Shown piece by piece: positions 12,601 to 23,000 of a stretch of 64,000 nt of DNA. A model generated the notes under the pieces. It worked only from the letters and a program-made list of their open reading frames with translations, was not told the DNA's origin and did no database searches. Source of the stretch: Branchiostoma floridae (Eukaryota; Chordata; Leptocardii; Amphioxiformes; Branchiostomatidae). Position 1 is the stretch's first letter. Each line of letters begins with the position of its first letter. A program made the position numbers and the translations under genes. Location: assembly GCF_000003815.2 (NCBI RefSeq), contig NC_049991.1:15812971-15876970 (forward strand). Reading direction: 5' to 3'.

Positions 12601-13427
12601 GGTTAGAACTGAAGGCAGGACCTTGAGCTTTCTCACCAAATCTAATAGTGCCCCATAAATCCTGTTAACGTTAGTTAACCTTTATCCGTAAGGTAACCTA
12701 CTAGTATATCCATTGTATATAAAAATAGCGTATTTAGGGATCTTTAAGTCGATGGAAGGTACTTTTACATTGCAATATTTTTAAAATGCTGACATTTGAA
12801 ACCCACGTCGTTGACCTGAAATCTCTAAATACCCATTTTTTTACAACAACGAATCTAGGTTAACCCACTGATTAAGGTGAACTAGCGTTACAGCAGAAGG
12901 TAATTTTTGTGACCAACTGTAAAAAAGTAAAATTTAATGCTAACATCCAATATTGAAGGACGATTTAAGCCCCTGCCATGCATACCTGACCATGCCCTCC
13001 TGCCCTTGCCCAGACCATGGTTGGGGGTTAAGAATGAGGAAATTAATCTATGGTTGGGAGCTAATTGGTGAGGTTGCTTACAAGTCCTTTTAAGTCGTCT
13101 GTGCCAGTCGACTACGAATTTTGAAAAATCAACTTCGGGAAACACACATTTTTCTTTGATGCAATCAAAGGAGGAAACCGAAGCTAGAATAGGATAGATT
13201 CCAGACTACAAGTCCCAACCCAGCACTGACCTAGGGGGATGTTTGGGAGTAAAGTCATGGGAAGGACCTCAGTTTGAAGAAGAGTTTAAACAATATATTC
13301 ATATTGTTTATAATATATTACCTCCTGTCCTCCCCCTCATGGCTTCAATCCACTGCTCCCGAGGGTTTTTGGCAGCGCCTGTTCTCTGCCCCTTCCCTGA
13401 CTTTCCCTGCCTCCCCGCTGTCGGCAT
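638..13427 (-). CDS. IQCE: IQ domain-containing protein E (IQCE), spliced, minus strand
   Basis: IQCE binds EFCAB7 and holds EVC-EVC2 at the ciliary EvC zone for Hedgehog signalling (family knowledge). Coding exons read on the minus strand, with phases that join: 13427-13322, 12535-12389, 11908-11841, 11631-11554, 11383-11348, 10950-10900, 10531-10461, 10124-10052, 9904-9864, 9483-9309, 8285-8225, 7612-7513, 7110-6975, 6561-6367, 6158-6132, 5659-5472, 4101-4005, 3339-3204, and a terminal exon 808 or 791 to 638. The first 18 exons give 595 residues. The family-typical EDMYDEIIDLKK (exon 3), KQIEQLLDP (exon 5) and KQRILKLEQ (exon 7) identify it. A long coiled coil follows, then five IQ motifs near residues 377-391, 432-446, 456-470, 495-509 and 528-542. 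The C-terminus is acidic (SDSDSDDVV), like human IQCE. The start codon sits in the second exon, after a 5' UTR exon. The link between 3204 and the last exon is uncertain. Confidence 0.9.
872..1170. repeat. Palindromic MITE-like element, roughly 90-bp arms
   Basis: The left arm (872-970, containing caacacaaaaattggact and agtctttgtcaaggaa) is nearly the exact reverse complement of the right arm (1081-1170, ttccttgacaaagact and agtccaatttttgtgctg). About 110 bp separate the arms. A truncated copy of the same arm lies at 34998-35037 in LLGL intron 2. Confidence 0.75.
1556..1863. repeat. MITE-like element, TIR CAGGGTTGG-CAAGT, copy 1
   Basis: It begins CAGGGTTGGGCAAGT and ends ACTTGTCCAACCCTG, imperfect inverted ends, flanked by the 5-bp direct repeat agcta. 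The interior is a run of degenerate acttgccc/gggcaagt words. It is the same family as 46492-46838. Confidence 0.7.
2102..2132 (-). CDS. IQCE: Candidate 31-nt IQCE micro-exon near the 3' end
   Basis: Exon 3339-3204 ends in phase 1, which does not join the terminal exon at either of its plausible acceptors (808 needs phase 0, 791 needs phase 2). On the minus strand this segment has a good acceptor (pyrimidine tract ending cccag) and a donor gttgag. Entered in phase 1 it reads through GSLRSTASGD and leaves in phase 2. That matches the terminal exon if its acceptor is at 791, giving a Ser/Arg-rich linker and about 656 residues in all. The phase fit supports it, but the exon is tiny and unproven. 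Confidence 0.4.
4109..4425. repeat. Short tandem array (gataaacaa unit) split by an inserted repeat
   Basis: Units of about 21 bp built on tgatgtttgtgataaacaac occur at 4109-4190 and resume at 4373-4425. The intervening piece of about 180 bp contains the motif gctgaacagccaaaccaata. That piece recurs at 59134-59212 (gtttgtaatagccacaggct, then aacagccaaaccaataaa), which suggests a dispersed repeat inserted into the array. Confidence 0.6.
5256..5340. repeat. Degenerate telomere-like (ccctaa)n stretch
   Basis: The stretch contains cctaaccctaaccct followed by degenerate taacc/ccctaac units, in the strand sense of a CCCTAA telomeric repeat. It is short and interrupted, in an IQCE intron. Confidence 0.55.
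8396..8907 (+). mobile_element. tRNA-derived SINE with poly(A) tail
   Basis: The head resembles a tRNA: an A-box-like tagcgcagtggc near 8408 and a perfect B-box GGTTCGAATCC near 8452. A conserved-looking body follows (cttgggaaaggcactttaca, then cctcacttcactca), as in SINEs of marine animals. A run of 14 A at about 8894-8907 closes it. It is about 510 bp long in an IQCE intron, in the orientation opposite to IQCE. Open frames inside it are not genes. Confidence 0.75.
8930..9060 (+). mobile_element. Second SINE fragment, B-box-like head
   Basis: It starts with aggttcaatcccc, similar to a B-box. The body has cactt/aacac and gtacctgacttaggggaggt words typical of SINE tails. It lies just after the poly(A) of the full SINE and may be an older copy. 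Confidence 0.4.
9711..9782. repeat. Two-copy tandem duplication, 36-bp unit
   Basis: The unit gaacacttcgtccttgcaga followed by agccacatac occurs twice in direct succession with almost no difference, in an IQCE intron. Confidence 0.8.
12665..12891. repeat. MITE-like element, ends ttagttaacctttatcc / gattaaggtgaactagcg
   Basis: Inverted ends enclose an interior with ttgtatataaaaatagcg. A second copy lies at 58459-58616 with matching ends (ttagttcacctttatt and gattaaggtgaactagtg) and interior (ttgtatataaaaataggg). Confidence 0.7.
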
Positions 13428-13939
13428 GTTGATATCTGTAGTTATCTATTCTCTGAAAACATATACAAGTAGAAAGAGTATAGAGACAGAGTATAAACAA
13501 GCAATGTAAGGTTATGACAATAGGTAAAATGACACAATGCAATGGTGCAGAAAATCCATAGAACTAATTTATTATTCAACGGCATTTTATGTAAAAATTG
13601 ATTTCATATATTCACAGTGACAAAAACATTGTGTAGCCATTGTTCGATCATACAAAAGACTCAGGTACAGCTAGACTGCCTATCCATGTGGCATGACCCT
13701 ACTATTCTGATAATAATGGCATCAATTATGCTGTTTAAGCTAATAAAACATCAAGCACCAAAGTATGTTTTGACAGCCTACATACTACACGACCATCAAA
13801 CATTCAGTCATCCATAAACCGATGGAAAGCCCGAATCAGCAGCCTGTTTGTGGACATGGACCCCGCATGTTTATACTGGAACTAACTGAAGGGGTGTGGT
13901 CATATCTCTGGGGATTATGGGATCTTGGTGGAATAAAGG

Positions 13940-14243
13940 TAATCTCCAAGCAGATGTGGGGTGGATGACTGTAAACGTCTTTGCCAAGCTGATTTTTCAC
14001 TCAGCAGATGTTGGAGTACATGGATTTATATAAGCATTTCTGCAAGAGGGACATCCACCTGTCCAAGTAAGGACAACACATCTTGCTTGGTACAGCTTGG
14101 ACTCAGACAGAGACTGTCTATCCCCAAAACTTGGGGCACACATTTTACAAAGAAATTGGTAAAAAATTGAGTGTCAGTATCAAAGGAGCTGATAGCCAGT
14201 CAGAAAGCATTAATTTTTTTGCCACAACATCTGCTTGGAGATC
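13940..14243. repeat. MITE-like element, TIR aatctccaagcagat, copy 1
   Basis: It begins aatctccaagcagatgtggg and ends caacatctgcttggagat, reverse complements of each other. It lies in the intron before the IQCE start codon. Three more elements with the same termini are at 37534, 41607 and 53573. Confidence 0.7.
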
Positions 14244-15157
14244 AATGAAGGCAAATTCTCAAAGTCTGTAAAGCTGGAAAACAACAACAACAACCCAGTC
14301 TAAAATTCTCGGATATAAACCGTTTCAAATAATGATTCTAAAAGTAGAAGACTTTCACTTTAACCGTGCAATGATCCTAAAACAAGATCGTCTTTGTGAT
14401 GTGGGCTATCCTCCAGGTGTGATACAAAGAATCAAGTTGACAGTGCAAATAAAGAAAGTGACTGGGTTACAACAGCTTCTGCTGGCTCAAGTGCAAATAC
14501 ATGTACATGGTAGGTGCCACCAAATCTGTTCTGTAGTACTGTACCATGCCTGAACAAAGAAGGTAAAGGCCTTACCAGTAAGTTCCATTGTAAAAGGGTT
14601 TATGGTACATACTCATGTTTGCACTTGATTCTTACATACAGGTGTGCTGGTGCCCACACTGCCCAGGCAAACAGCACACACAACATAGTCAGTCACTTCA
14701 AAAGTGATTATAAATTGTTATAAAGCACTTATGGAGAGGTCATTTGAGCAGACCGCTCATAAAAAATGTTTGGGAAGTAGTGATACCGGTAATGGACCAA
14801 TGGAAATGTATTTACTTTTTGCATTTATTATGGCCACTAAAAAAAAAGTAAGAAGAGAGAATGGCTAGGAGTCAGGTATACCTGAAAAGATCAAGGTCAT
14901 ACAGGAACTTTGTTTCATTTGTGTTTAACAGTTAGCCATCGTGTCAAATTGCCAATGCAGTGTAACAGTGGTCTTCAAGTACCGACTATCGTCCTTGCCC
15001 AAGGGCCCCTCTGGTTGTTTTAGCAGCAAAATCCTACTAATTAGGTACTAGTAACTCACAACTTTATTCTCAGTCCAAGTATGTGGTCGGGCTCAGAGGG
15101 TTGTATGTAATTATATGGTCAAATTGCTTTCAGACTTTTTGTTTGTTGTTTTAATTC

Positions 15158-15879
15158 CAGAGGCGGCGGCAGGAAATTTCGTCTGGGGGGGCGAACTTTT
15201 ACTAATAGAATTTTGACACATGGTTTTAGCGAGGGCGATGCCCCCAAAATATTTTCACGATTTCGAGTGCAGAAGGTGCGAGCTGTCGCAAGGTTGGTTG
15301 GTCTTGGGAAATTTCGAAATCTGCACCCTCTGAAACGACATTTTCTGTATTTTGAGGGGAAAATTTTGCTGGCAGACTATGCTAAATCTTATGCCATTTT
15401 TGTCAAAGAAAAAGATGTTTGAGGGCGATGACCTAAGCTACCACGCACAAATTTTCACCATGTCGTTGTGAGCGCCGGAGGCGAAAGTCATCGCTTGGGA
15501 GGTCCGGAGAAAATTTTAAAATCTTGACCGACATTTCCTGCATTTTAGTGGCCTTTCTGCTTGTAAACTAAGCTAAGTACGATAGTACAATTTCTATTGG
15601 TTTAAAAGATTTTTCAGAGCAACGCTACAGCAAAATATTGTCCTGCGCCAAAGACGCAGCCGTCACAAGGGAGGTCTGGCGAAATTTTGAAATCGGGACT
15701 CTCTGAAACGCCATTTCTTGCATTTTCAGGGGTAAATTTTGCCGTTAGACTAGCTTGATTTTATGAAATTTCCATCATCAAAAAAATACACAAGGCTTCA
15801 GCTTGATTTTTGGGGGGGGGGGGGCGACGCCCCCCCGGAAACAGCCGCCCCCCCTGCCCCCCCGGTGCCGCCGCCACTG
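15158..15879. repeat. Non-autonomous DNA-transposon-like element, TIR CAGaGGCGGCGGCA
   Basis: About 720 bp, starting CAGAGGCGGCGGCA and ending TGCCGCCGCCACTG, flanked by the 5-bp direct repeat aattc. The interior has three degenerate copies of a module with gaaattttgaaatc and ctctgaaacgccatt, and a G/C homopolymer-rich hairpin near 15810-15870. No transposase frame was seen. It sits in the intron between the IQCE 5' UTR exon and the first coding exon. Confidence 0.75.
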
Positions 15880-16425
15880 AATTCATAGCAAGGGTATTTT
15901 AGATCAGAAATTTTGTCTGAAACATTGCAAAGAGTTCCAATAGGAATGACAAGAACTGTGTGAACTGTGAAGGTAGAATTGTCTTAAAATGTTTCATACG
16001 TCACATGACATTAATGGCAAGGGCAAGGAATGAAAAAAATAAACATGATGTTGTTATACATGTCATAAGGTTTGATCTTTCATGTGGTTCAGTTTCAAAA
16101 TGAAATGGTTGCTTGTCAGATGATAATTTGCTGAAACTGGACAATGTTAAAAGAATTATAATTGTATTAATTTGTAAGGTAATTAGTGGGCAAGGCTATC
16201 ATTGGTAATAAACTAAAACACAACACAATTGGCAGGAAAAAGAGTTAATATTTGTTGTATGCTGATTCAATTATGATATGTTTCACCAAGGTGGTTTCAC
16301 AATACAACAATCATTAAGTTATAAATAACAATTGATGTATTCTTGACAATTGAGTTGATTTGACACAAACATTCCATCAGATTATGTCAACTTTCGCTAT
16401 ATGTACTGACAAAAATTCTCTTTAC

Positions 16426-16757
16426 CTTTTCTTCCTCCAGTCGTGGTGTTTCTTCGCGATCAAGTCATCTCGAAGTAAACACGCAAAGTCAATCTTCCCA
16501 AGCCTTAGACAAATTCCTTTTGTCCGGTTCCGTTCCCTTGGTAAGCAACAAAGGACCAACCCCCCTGTCCTTCGAACTCGGGAATAACTTGTGATTCCTT
16601 GACCGATATGTTGTAGTTTCAGTCCAACGTGGTCTCCAGGACCTACTGTGTTATCCAATCCTCCTCGTGAGAGTTTCCTGCCACGGTTCAGGCGGAGTTG
16701 AGGAGTGTTGTTGACTGTTGTTGTGACGAGCCAGGTGTGCTCCGCCAGGTAACTCAA
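16426..16757 (-). other. IQCE: Probable IQCE 5' UTR exon containing a 111-codon upstream ORF
   Basis: A minus-strand donor (AAAAG|gtaaag) lies at 16426. It can splice to the acceptor ttttcag at about 13453, just upstream of the IQCE ATG at 13427. The exon carries an ORF opening at 16757. After splicing this ORF meets a stop within three codons, upstream of the IQCE start, so it would act as an upstream ORF and not as an N-terminal extension. The transcription start is not visible; the upper limit given is the ORF start. Confidence 0.5.
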
Positions 16758-17023
16758 ACTATGTCATTACGCATGCGTACATCTCATACCCACCGCAACC
16801 AGGCGAGAAAGATACTCTATAAGTTCTTCCGACTTTTCACCTGCCTCTGTGTGAATATAAAACCATTCTTGAAACCAGATTTTTAAATGTACATATTTAT
16901 GTTACTTTGAGTTATCTTTTTTTGCATATAAATGCCATATGATTGTCGGAAATTTGAGTAAAGCGAAGTTATGACAGTACGTTTGTTGGTGGTACTCTAT
17001 CACGTGATGATTCTAAACCCAAG
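16758..17023. promoter_or_regulatory. Divergent (head-to-head) IQCE/SNX8 promoter region
   Basis: The IQCE 5' exon (minus) and the SNX8 first coding exon (plus) are separated by less than 300 bp. Seen here: a perfect 12-bp palindrome TACGCATGCGTA at 16768-16779, close to the NRF1 consensus; a perfect E-box palindrome ATCACGTGAT at 16999-17008, related to the TFEB/CLEAR core; and AAGATGGCGGC at 17021-17031, a textbook YY1 site that overlaps the SNX8 start codon. No convincing TATA box is seen. Such sites are usual at housekeeping divergent promoters; factor binding is inferred. Confidence 0.6.
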
Positions 17024-20000
17024 ATGGCGGCAGAATTATCATTTGGTGAGTGAGGTTCAGTGTTGTGGGCGGTACCGTGCGTTTTTTCTCCACTTTCACG
17101 GCATGGATCTGTACCATTTTACTGACAACCTTGTCCTTTTTAGGTTCCGTGCCGGCGCTGTACCGGGAGGTGTATGACATCGTGTGCCCGTCGGGGCAAG
17201 AGAGCAGGGTGGACCGAGAAGTGTTCGTCAAGCTGCTGATGAAGTCCAATCTTCCCAAACAGACTTTGAGTTCTGTAAGTCTTCTTCCCCTTTCATGAAA
17301 ATACCAGCCTCCTCCAAAGTGTTGCTAGCATGCACTATATGAGTCAAAGTATCATGAAACTGAAGAAGTGAAGACAGGAATTGCTGCATTGGTGACAAGT
17401 GTTGCTCTAAATATATTTCCCTTCCGTTATGAAAGTTGCGTGCAAAGGGGGCGCTCAGAAAGTTGGACTTTTATCAACTGAACTTTGGTCCAAGCATGAG
17501 ACTAGCGAGCTGTGCCAATAACTCACTACCCTTTGCACATCCTGGAAGGTTGAAAGAAAAAACTTTCTTTCGGGTTGACAGGAAAGAGGACGTTTGATGA
17601 TTGCTTTATTGTAGCGTGACATCGATTTGGGACTTCCTGGCCCCACCCCCTTTTTGCTGCGAAAATGGCTAACAGACCCAAGGTGGTTGGTAAATACTGG
17701 GACGTCGAAGTCTTTTGCCAGCACAGAAGATATAATTTATGTTTCCCAGTGGCTACGTTGCTCCCCATCTGCCAATGATTATGACCACAGTAGGAGAGCC
17801 AAGTGTTGTGGCCGTCAGGTTGACCTACATTTCGCAACGGAAGCTCCATGGGATGGGAAATATATCTCCCATTTAGGTCGCCATCTGTTGGTGGCCATGA
17901 CCCTTCACAGCAGGCAATGTGTAGCTGGTACAGTGCATGTCATCCATGCATATTTTCCATACTTAAGTTGACCTGGCTGTCATATTTTACGAGCTTATCA
18001 TAGATGGTAGGTAGGCTGCTGCATGGCTGTGGAGTCATCTGAGCTCAGGTTCCTAATAGCTTCTCACCCCTAGTGTGACCCCAAGGCAGTTCATTGACCT
18101 CCAGTGTCAACGAAGTGGTTCCATCATTTTGAACGCACTGTCTGTTTCTACATGATGTGTCACTGTGTATTTGCGGGAAAAACACTATTAGTTCAATATG
18201 AAAAAAAATGGTCCATGTGTCATCAATCGGCCACCAAGAGCTATTTGATTTTCAAACACTGTGATCATTCCATGAGACCTTGATCAGATTAGATACTGAT
18301 GATATGATTATGGGGGTGGGGCATTAGGTTCAGTTACTAGCAGGTTGGGGACTGATGGTATGAGTGTGGAAGTAGCAACCTTATGGGTCAAAAAACAAGC
18401 CTGCAGCCCTGCAAGCCAAAAAAGAATTTAGATTGTAGAAACGAACTTGAATAATTTTGCAATCTCACATCTACATCTACATCTACGTAATACTGGGCAA
18501 TGCCCCTCGCGGGACTGAAAGAGTTCAGACTTGGTATTATGTATCACACCATGGAGGTTAAAATCAACCTCCTTGATCGCACATTGCAGAAAACACATAT
18601 TTCAGGTAAGACTAATAGCAGTAAAGGCTAGTTTGACTTTGACTTCATGCTCGTGCATTAGCAATTTTTTGTTCTAACTGCCCTTGCAGTTGCGCTTTGA
18701 AATCCCCCTGCTTTATCATTTATGTCCTTTTGAAGTGCAAAAGTAGTCTGCTACTGTATTTTTAGCTATGACGTACAACCTGTAGAACAATGACCTTCCC
18801 ACCTGTCAAATGTGATACGAGCCCCTCGGGATATGCTCAGCTGGGTGGTATTTTGGGAACCTTTGCCATCTTGACACCTAAGCCTGTATCAAGAACAGGC
18901 TTTTCTGATCATAAGTGTCTGAATCACAAGTGTCTGAAAGAAAACATGGCTGGAGCTTAAATATTGCCAAGCCATTTGGGACTTTTAGAGTCTTATACTG
19001 TAAAGATAGTTTTATTGATTTTTATGCAAGGAACCTGTGTAGATTTGTTGCTATATAGTCTAAAAATAAGCAAACCTGTGTCAGAGACCACAACCCATGT
19101 GTATTTGTAGAGGCCTATCGTAGTAGGCTATACCGTCACACCATCATGCAGTGTTTTCCATATAAGGTACTTCATCATTGGCAAGTGTCCCTAGGGTCCT
19201 GTTACCATGGAGATACCTGTCAATTAACTCATTAGCTATTTATTGTGTGGTGAAGGCAGTTGGTTCTGTTACAATATGATGCAATTATGGTCGGGAAGAG
19301 AGTAGCCCTCTAGGGAGTAATCAATTAAGTGTATTAATGTCGTAACACAGTGCTTTTACTGTGTCTTTATTGTCAAATAATCACTGTAATAGGGGTGTTT
19401 GTCAATAATATGAAGTATGTTTAAAATGTTATTACAAGCGCATTGCATGGTACATTCTGTGCCAGAAGCTGGGCACATTGTAAATGCAGGTGTGGGTAAT
19501 ATTTGATAGAATACTGTAAATGCAGAAATATTCGCGGTGGATTAATGTTCGTGGTTTTTGCGGCGACCACTTCACCACAAACTTACATCCACCGCGAACA
19601 TTTTACATTTTACATCTGTAAAGGTATTAGACTGCAGTCGATGGTGTTACCACGAAATTAAAACCATCGCGAAAAGTCATTTTTCCCGCTACCACAAAAT
19701 TAAATCCCTGCGAACTTAAATGCATTTACAGTACTGTACCCTTGTTTGAAAGCTTGTGCATGGGTCATTTGATGATCACATATGATTACTTGAGTTAGGG
19801 CACTGTTGACATGTTTGTATTAGATCTGGGATGCAGTAGACAACAAATCAGGCTACCTGACCAGAAACGGGCTGTACAAGGCACTGGCTCTCACGGCTAT
19901 GGCTCAGCAGGGCAAGAACATAGAGGATGGGGACAAGATACTGGAGAATTTTGGAGACCAAGGTAGGAACTAAAATTATACAGAATAGTAAATGCTAGAA

Positions 20001-23000
20001 GGTAAGTCGCTTAAACAATCTCTCAAATTCCTGTAACATATAATTTTGTGATAAATGTGTGCTTTCTTAGTTTTGTATGGTTCATAGATTCGATGCCCAG
20101 CTTTTCTGGTTTTTGATATGGGTCTGTTGAAGGTTTATTGAAAATAATGAAAAAAAATGGTTCTTGCAATCCTTGCATTATAATCTTTATTGCAACCTCA
20201 TGCCCGAGGGCTAATTGCAAAAATACATGTATGAAAGTACAATGATGATAATAATGATACTGAATTGTATACAATAACAAAGTGGACATTAACTAGTATC
20301 ATTAAGTGAAATAGGGGTCATCAACTAGTGATACATCTAGTCTAAAATGAATGCTATTGGGTTTGATTTCTTTTCTGTACATATCAACCTTTTTGTAAGA
20401 TATGTATTTCCCTGTAACACCGTATTTCTCTGTATTTTCTATGATAATACATTCTTGAATAACCTGTTGAAATTTCAGAGCTCCCCCGCCCAGCCTTGGG
20501 TGACCTGACCGACCTGAAGACCCTGAGTATAAAGGTCCGTCGGGAGCGGAACCCGTGTGTGCTGGGCTACAGGTTCATGGAGCTCATCGAGCTGGATGCC
20601 ATCGAGGTGGATCTCATACCGGAGAAGAAGGGCCTCATTCTGAAACATGTGGAATATGAAGTCTCAAGTAGGGTAAGTCTTTAAAGTCATGACTTTATCT
20701 GTCGCATGTAAGTCAACTGTGAAGATGTTGTATATAGTAGAGTGGACTCATCTTACAGATACCTTTCATACTGCAGTCATCCCTCAGTAAGACATCTGGA
20801 GCCAAATAGTTCAAGTTTCTGAACTTTTATTCAGCCTTATGACTGTGAAGATGACTGTTGCTGAACTTTTAACATGGTTGAAACCCATAGCAAACATTCC
20901 TTATGATACCTGTGGATACATAACAGATTTTCTTTAGGAATTGCTCACATTTAGTCACTGCAAATCTAACCCCCATGACCCAATCTACCCCCAATGTTTA
21001 TTTTTGAACTAAAAGTTAAAAGCATCCTGGCACTAGTCTCCAGCTAGCCTGGAATGGATTGTAGGGATCATCTGTCTGACAAACACCATTACTTTACTTC
21101 CAATGCTAAATGTAGGCAGGGCTGTATACATTGATTTGATATTTTTGTTATTGTATAGATACATTGTTACTGGTATCTTGTTTGTTGTTGTGACAATCTC
21201 TGACACCACTGAGCTGGTAATACTGACTTCCTGTTGCAAGTTCAGTGTGCTGATAATTGTTTATCTGCTCTGATCCAGGATCCTTCAATATCCTGGCTTT
21301 GTATCAGAGACTCGACTGAAAAGGAAATGGATGAAATGTACTAGGAAAACAAATTTCCTGCTGTGTAGATACTTTCAAGTCAGAAAAAAAAATGTAGCAA
21401 CAAAGAATGTTGCAATGAAGAATGTTTCAAATTTGGTGTAACAGAAAAGTTTTTCAAGTTCAAAAATTCTGTCCCACATTCTTGCTAGTACACCTATGTC
21501 CATGGAACTAAACATTCCGAAAAGTGGATCTTGTATTTTCCAAAGCAAGCAAAGAAGGCAAGAGGTCCCAGACCCTTTGTATATAACCCAGCACCTTGCT
21601 ACAGTGTATTGTTGTTAAGTACGGGGCTGTCCTTGCCTGATTGACTCTGGTAAAACGAGGCATGGTACTTACGAGGTCCTCATGGACACCCTCCAACCAC
21701 TTCAGGAAAATCTTCAAAGCCATTAGCTGACCCAACCTCAAGATTTTTTATCCCCAGATATGTATTATGCAAGATGTGCATGTATCGACCTCTGTGTCTA
21801 TGGCATTGATCTGTTTTGGTACACTTTTCTTTAAATTTTATTGACCAAAGCAAGGAGGTTATATAATCTCCTTGGCCAAAGTGCCTAAACTGAAAACACC
21901 CTTGTTACAGTTATTTAGGCAAATCATATTGATGTAAAATGTGAGTGACAGTTCATGAAAAGTGCCCAAAAGGTCAATGAACTCTTGGCCTTGTAGTTGT
22001 GCACCTGTTTTGTTGCTGTTTTATGTTATTCATTGAGATAATCTGTTTGCCTGTTGTCAAAGCTTGATCTAATTACCAATGGGTTATGCAATAGTAAACT
22101 CAGGTGGTTTGTCAGGTATTGTTTCTTGTGTTTCAACATGTTAGCATCCTGTTACACTAACCACAGAGTTTGATCTTGCTTTAAGTATTGTTGTCCCACT
22201 TACATGGTCATAGGTTATCCAACATGGCTATATTCTAGCTCTACAGGTTATGTTACAGATCTGACTGTGTTTGTGTTGTGTGGGAACTTTAAAATATTTT
22301 GTCAGAGAACAATAGACAAGTTGCTGGAGGGGCAGAGATACCTGAATATTCTGATATAAATCATTGCTTGCCTAAGATTTGTTATGTATAAAACACTGAG
22401 ATTTTTCAAACGTACATACACATGTATATTTTGACTTTGCCAATTTATGAAATGAAATGTTTTTTTTTCTAAACTGATTTATCTTTATTTTCATTACAGA
22501 GATACAAGAGCAAAGTACTAAGAAGGTATAACGACTTTGTAGCATTCCAAGAACTCTTGCTTGTCCGGTTTCCCTACCGTATGGTTCCCCGTCTACCACC
22601 CAAGAAAATGATCGGAGGTAAGACAATACTGAGATGTTTGTGTAACTTTCATGTCTCTATAGTATATTCTTCCACAGGAGAGTCAAGTCAATATAGTTAT
22701 GATGTATGTTTCAAATTACAAGGAGATTGAAAAGAAATTGCTCAGACTCACAAAATTCGGATGTGGTGTAGTCTTGATACCTTCAGCTGTTGCAACAGAA
22801 GTACTTTCTAACACTTCTTTCACCGTGGCATTCACTTTCATGGGCTGTATTATTGCTAAGTTGGATTTCTGAGAGATTGTGTTGAGGAACATGCAGATGG
22901 TTTGTCCAATCAAGTCTGTTCCTCTCTGCCATTTCTGTCAAACACTCTTTCCTTGTAGTTAACCTGTATTGGAAACACACATACAGTTCTGCACATTATC

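Noticed and set aside
17450..17970. Overlapping open frames of about 90-114 codons on both strands in SNX8 intron 2
   Set aside because: No splice-compatible frame and no family likeness; probably unique or old repeat DNA within the intron.
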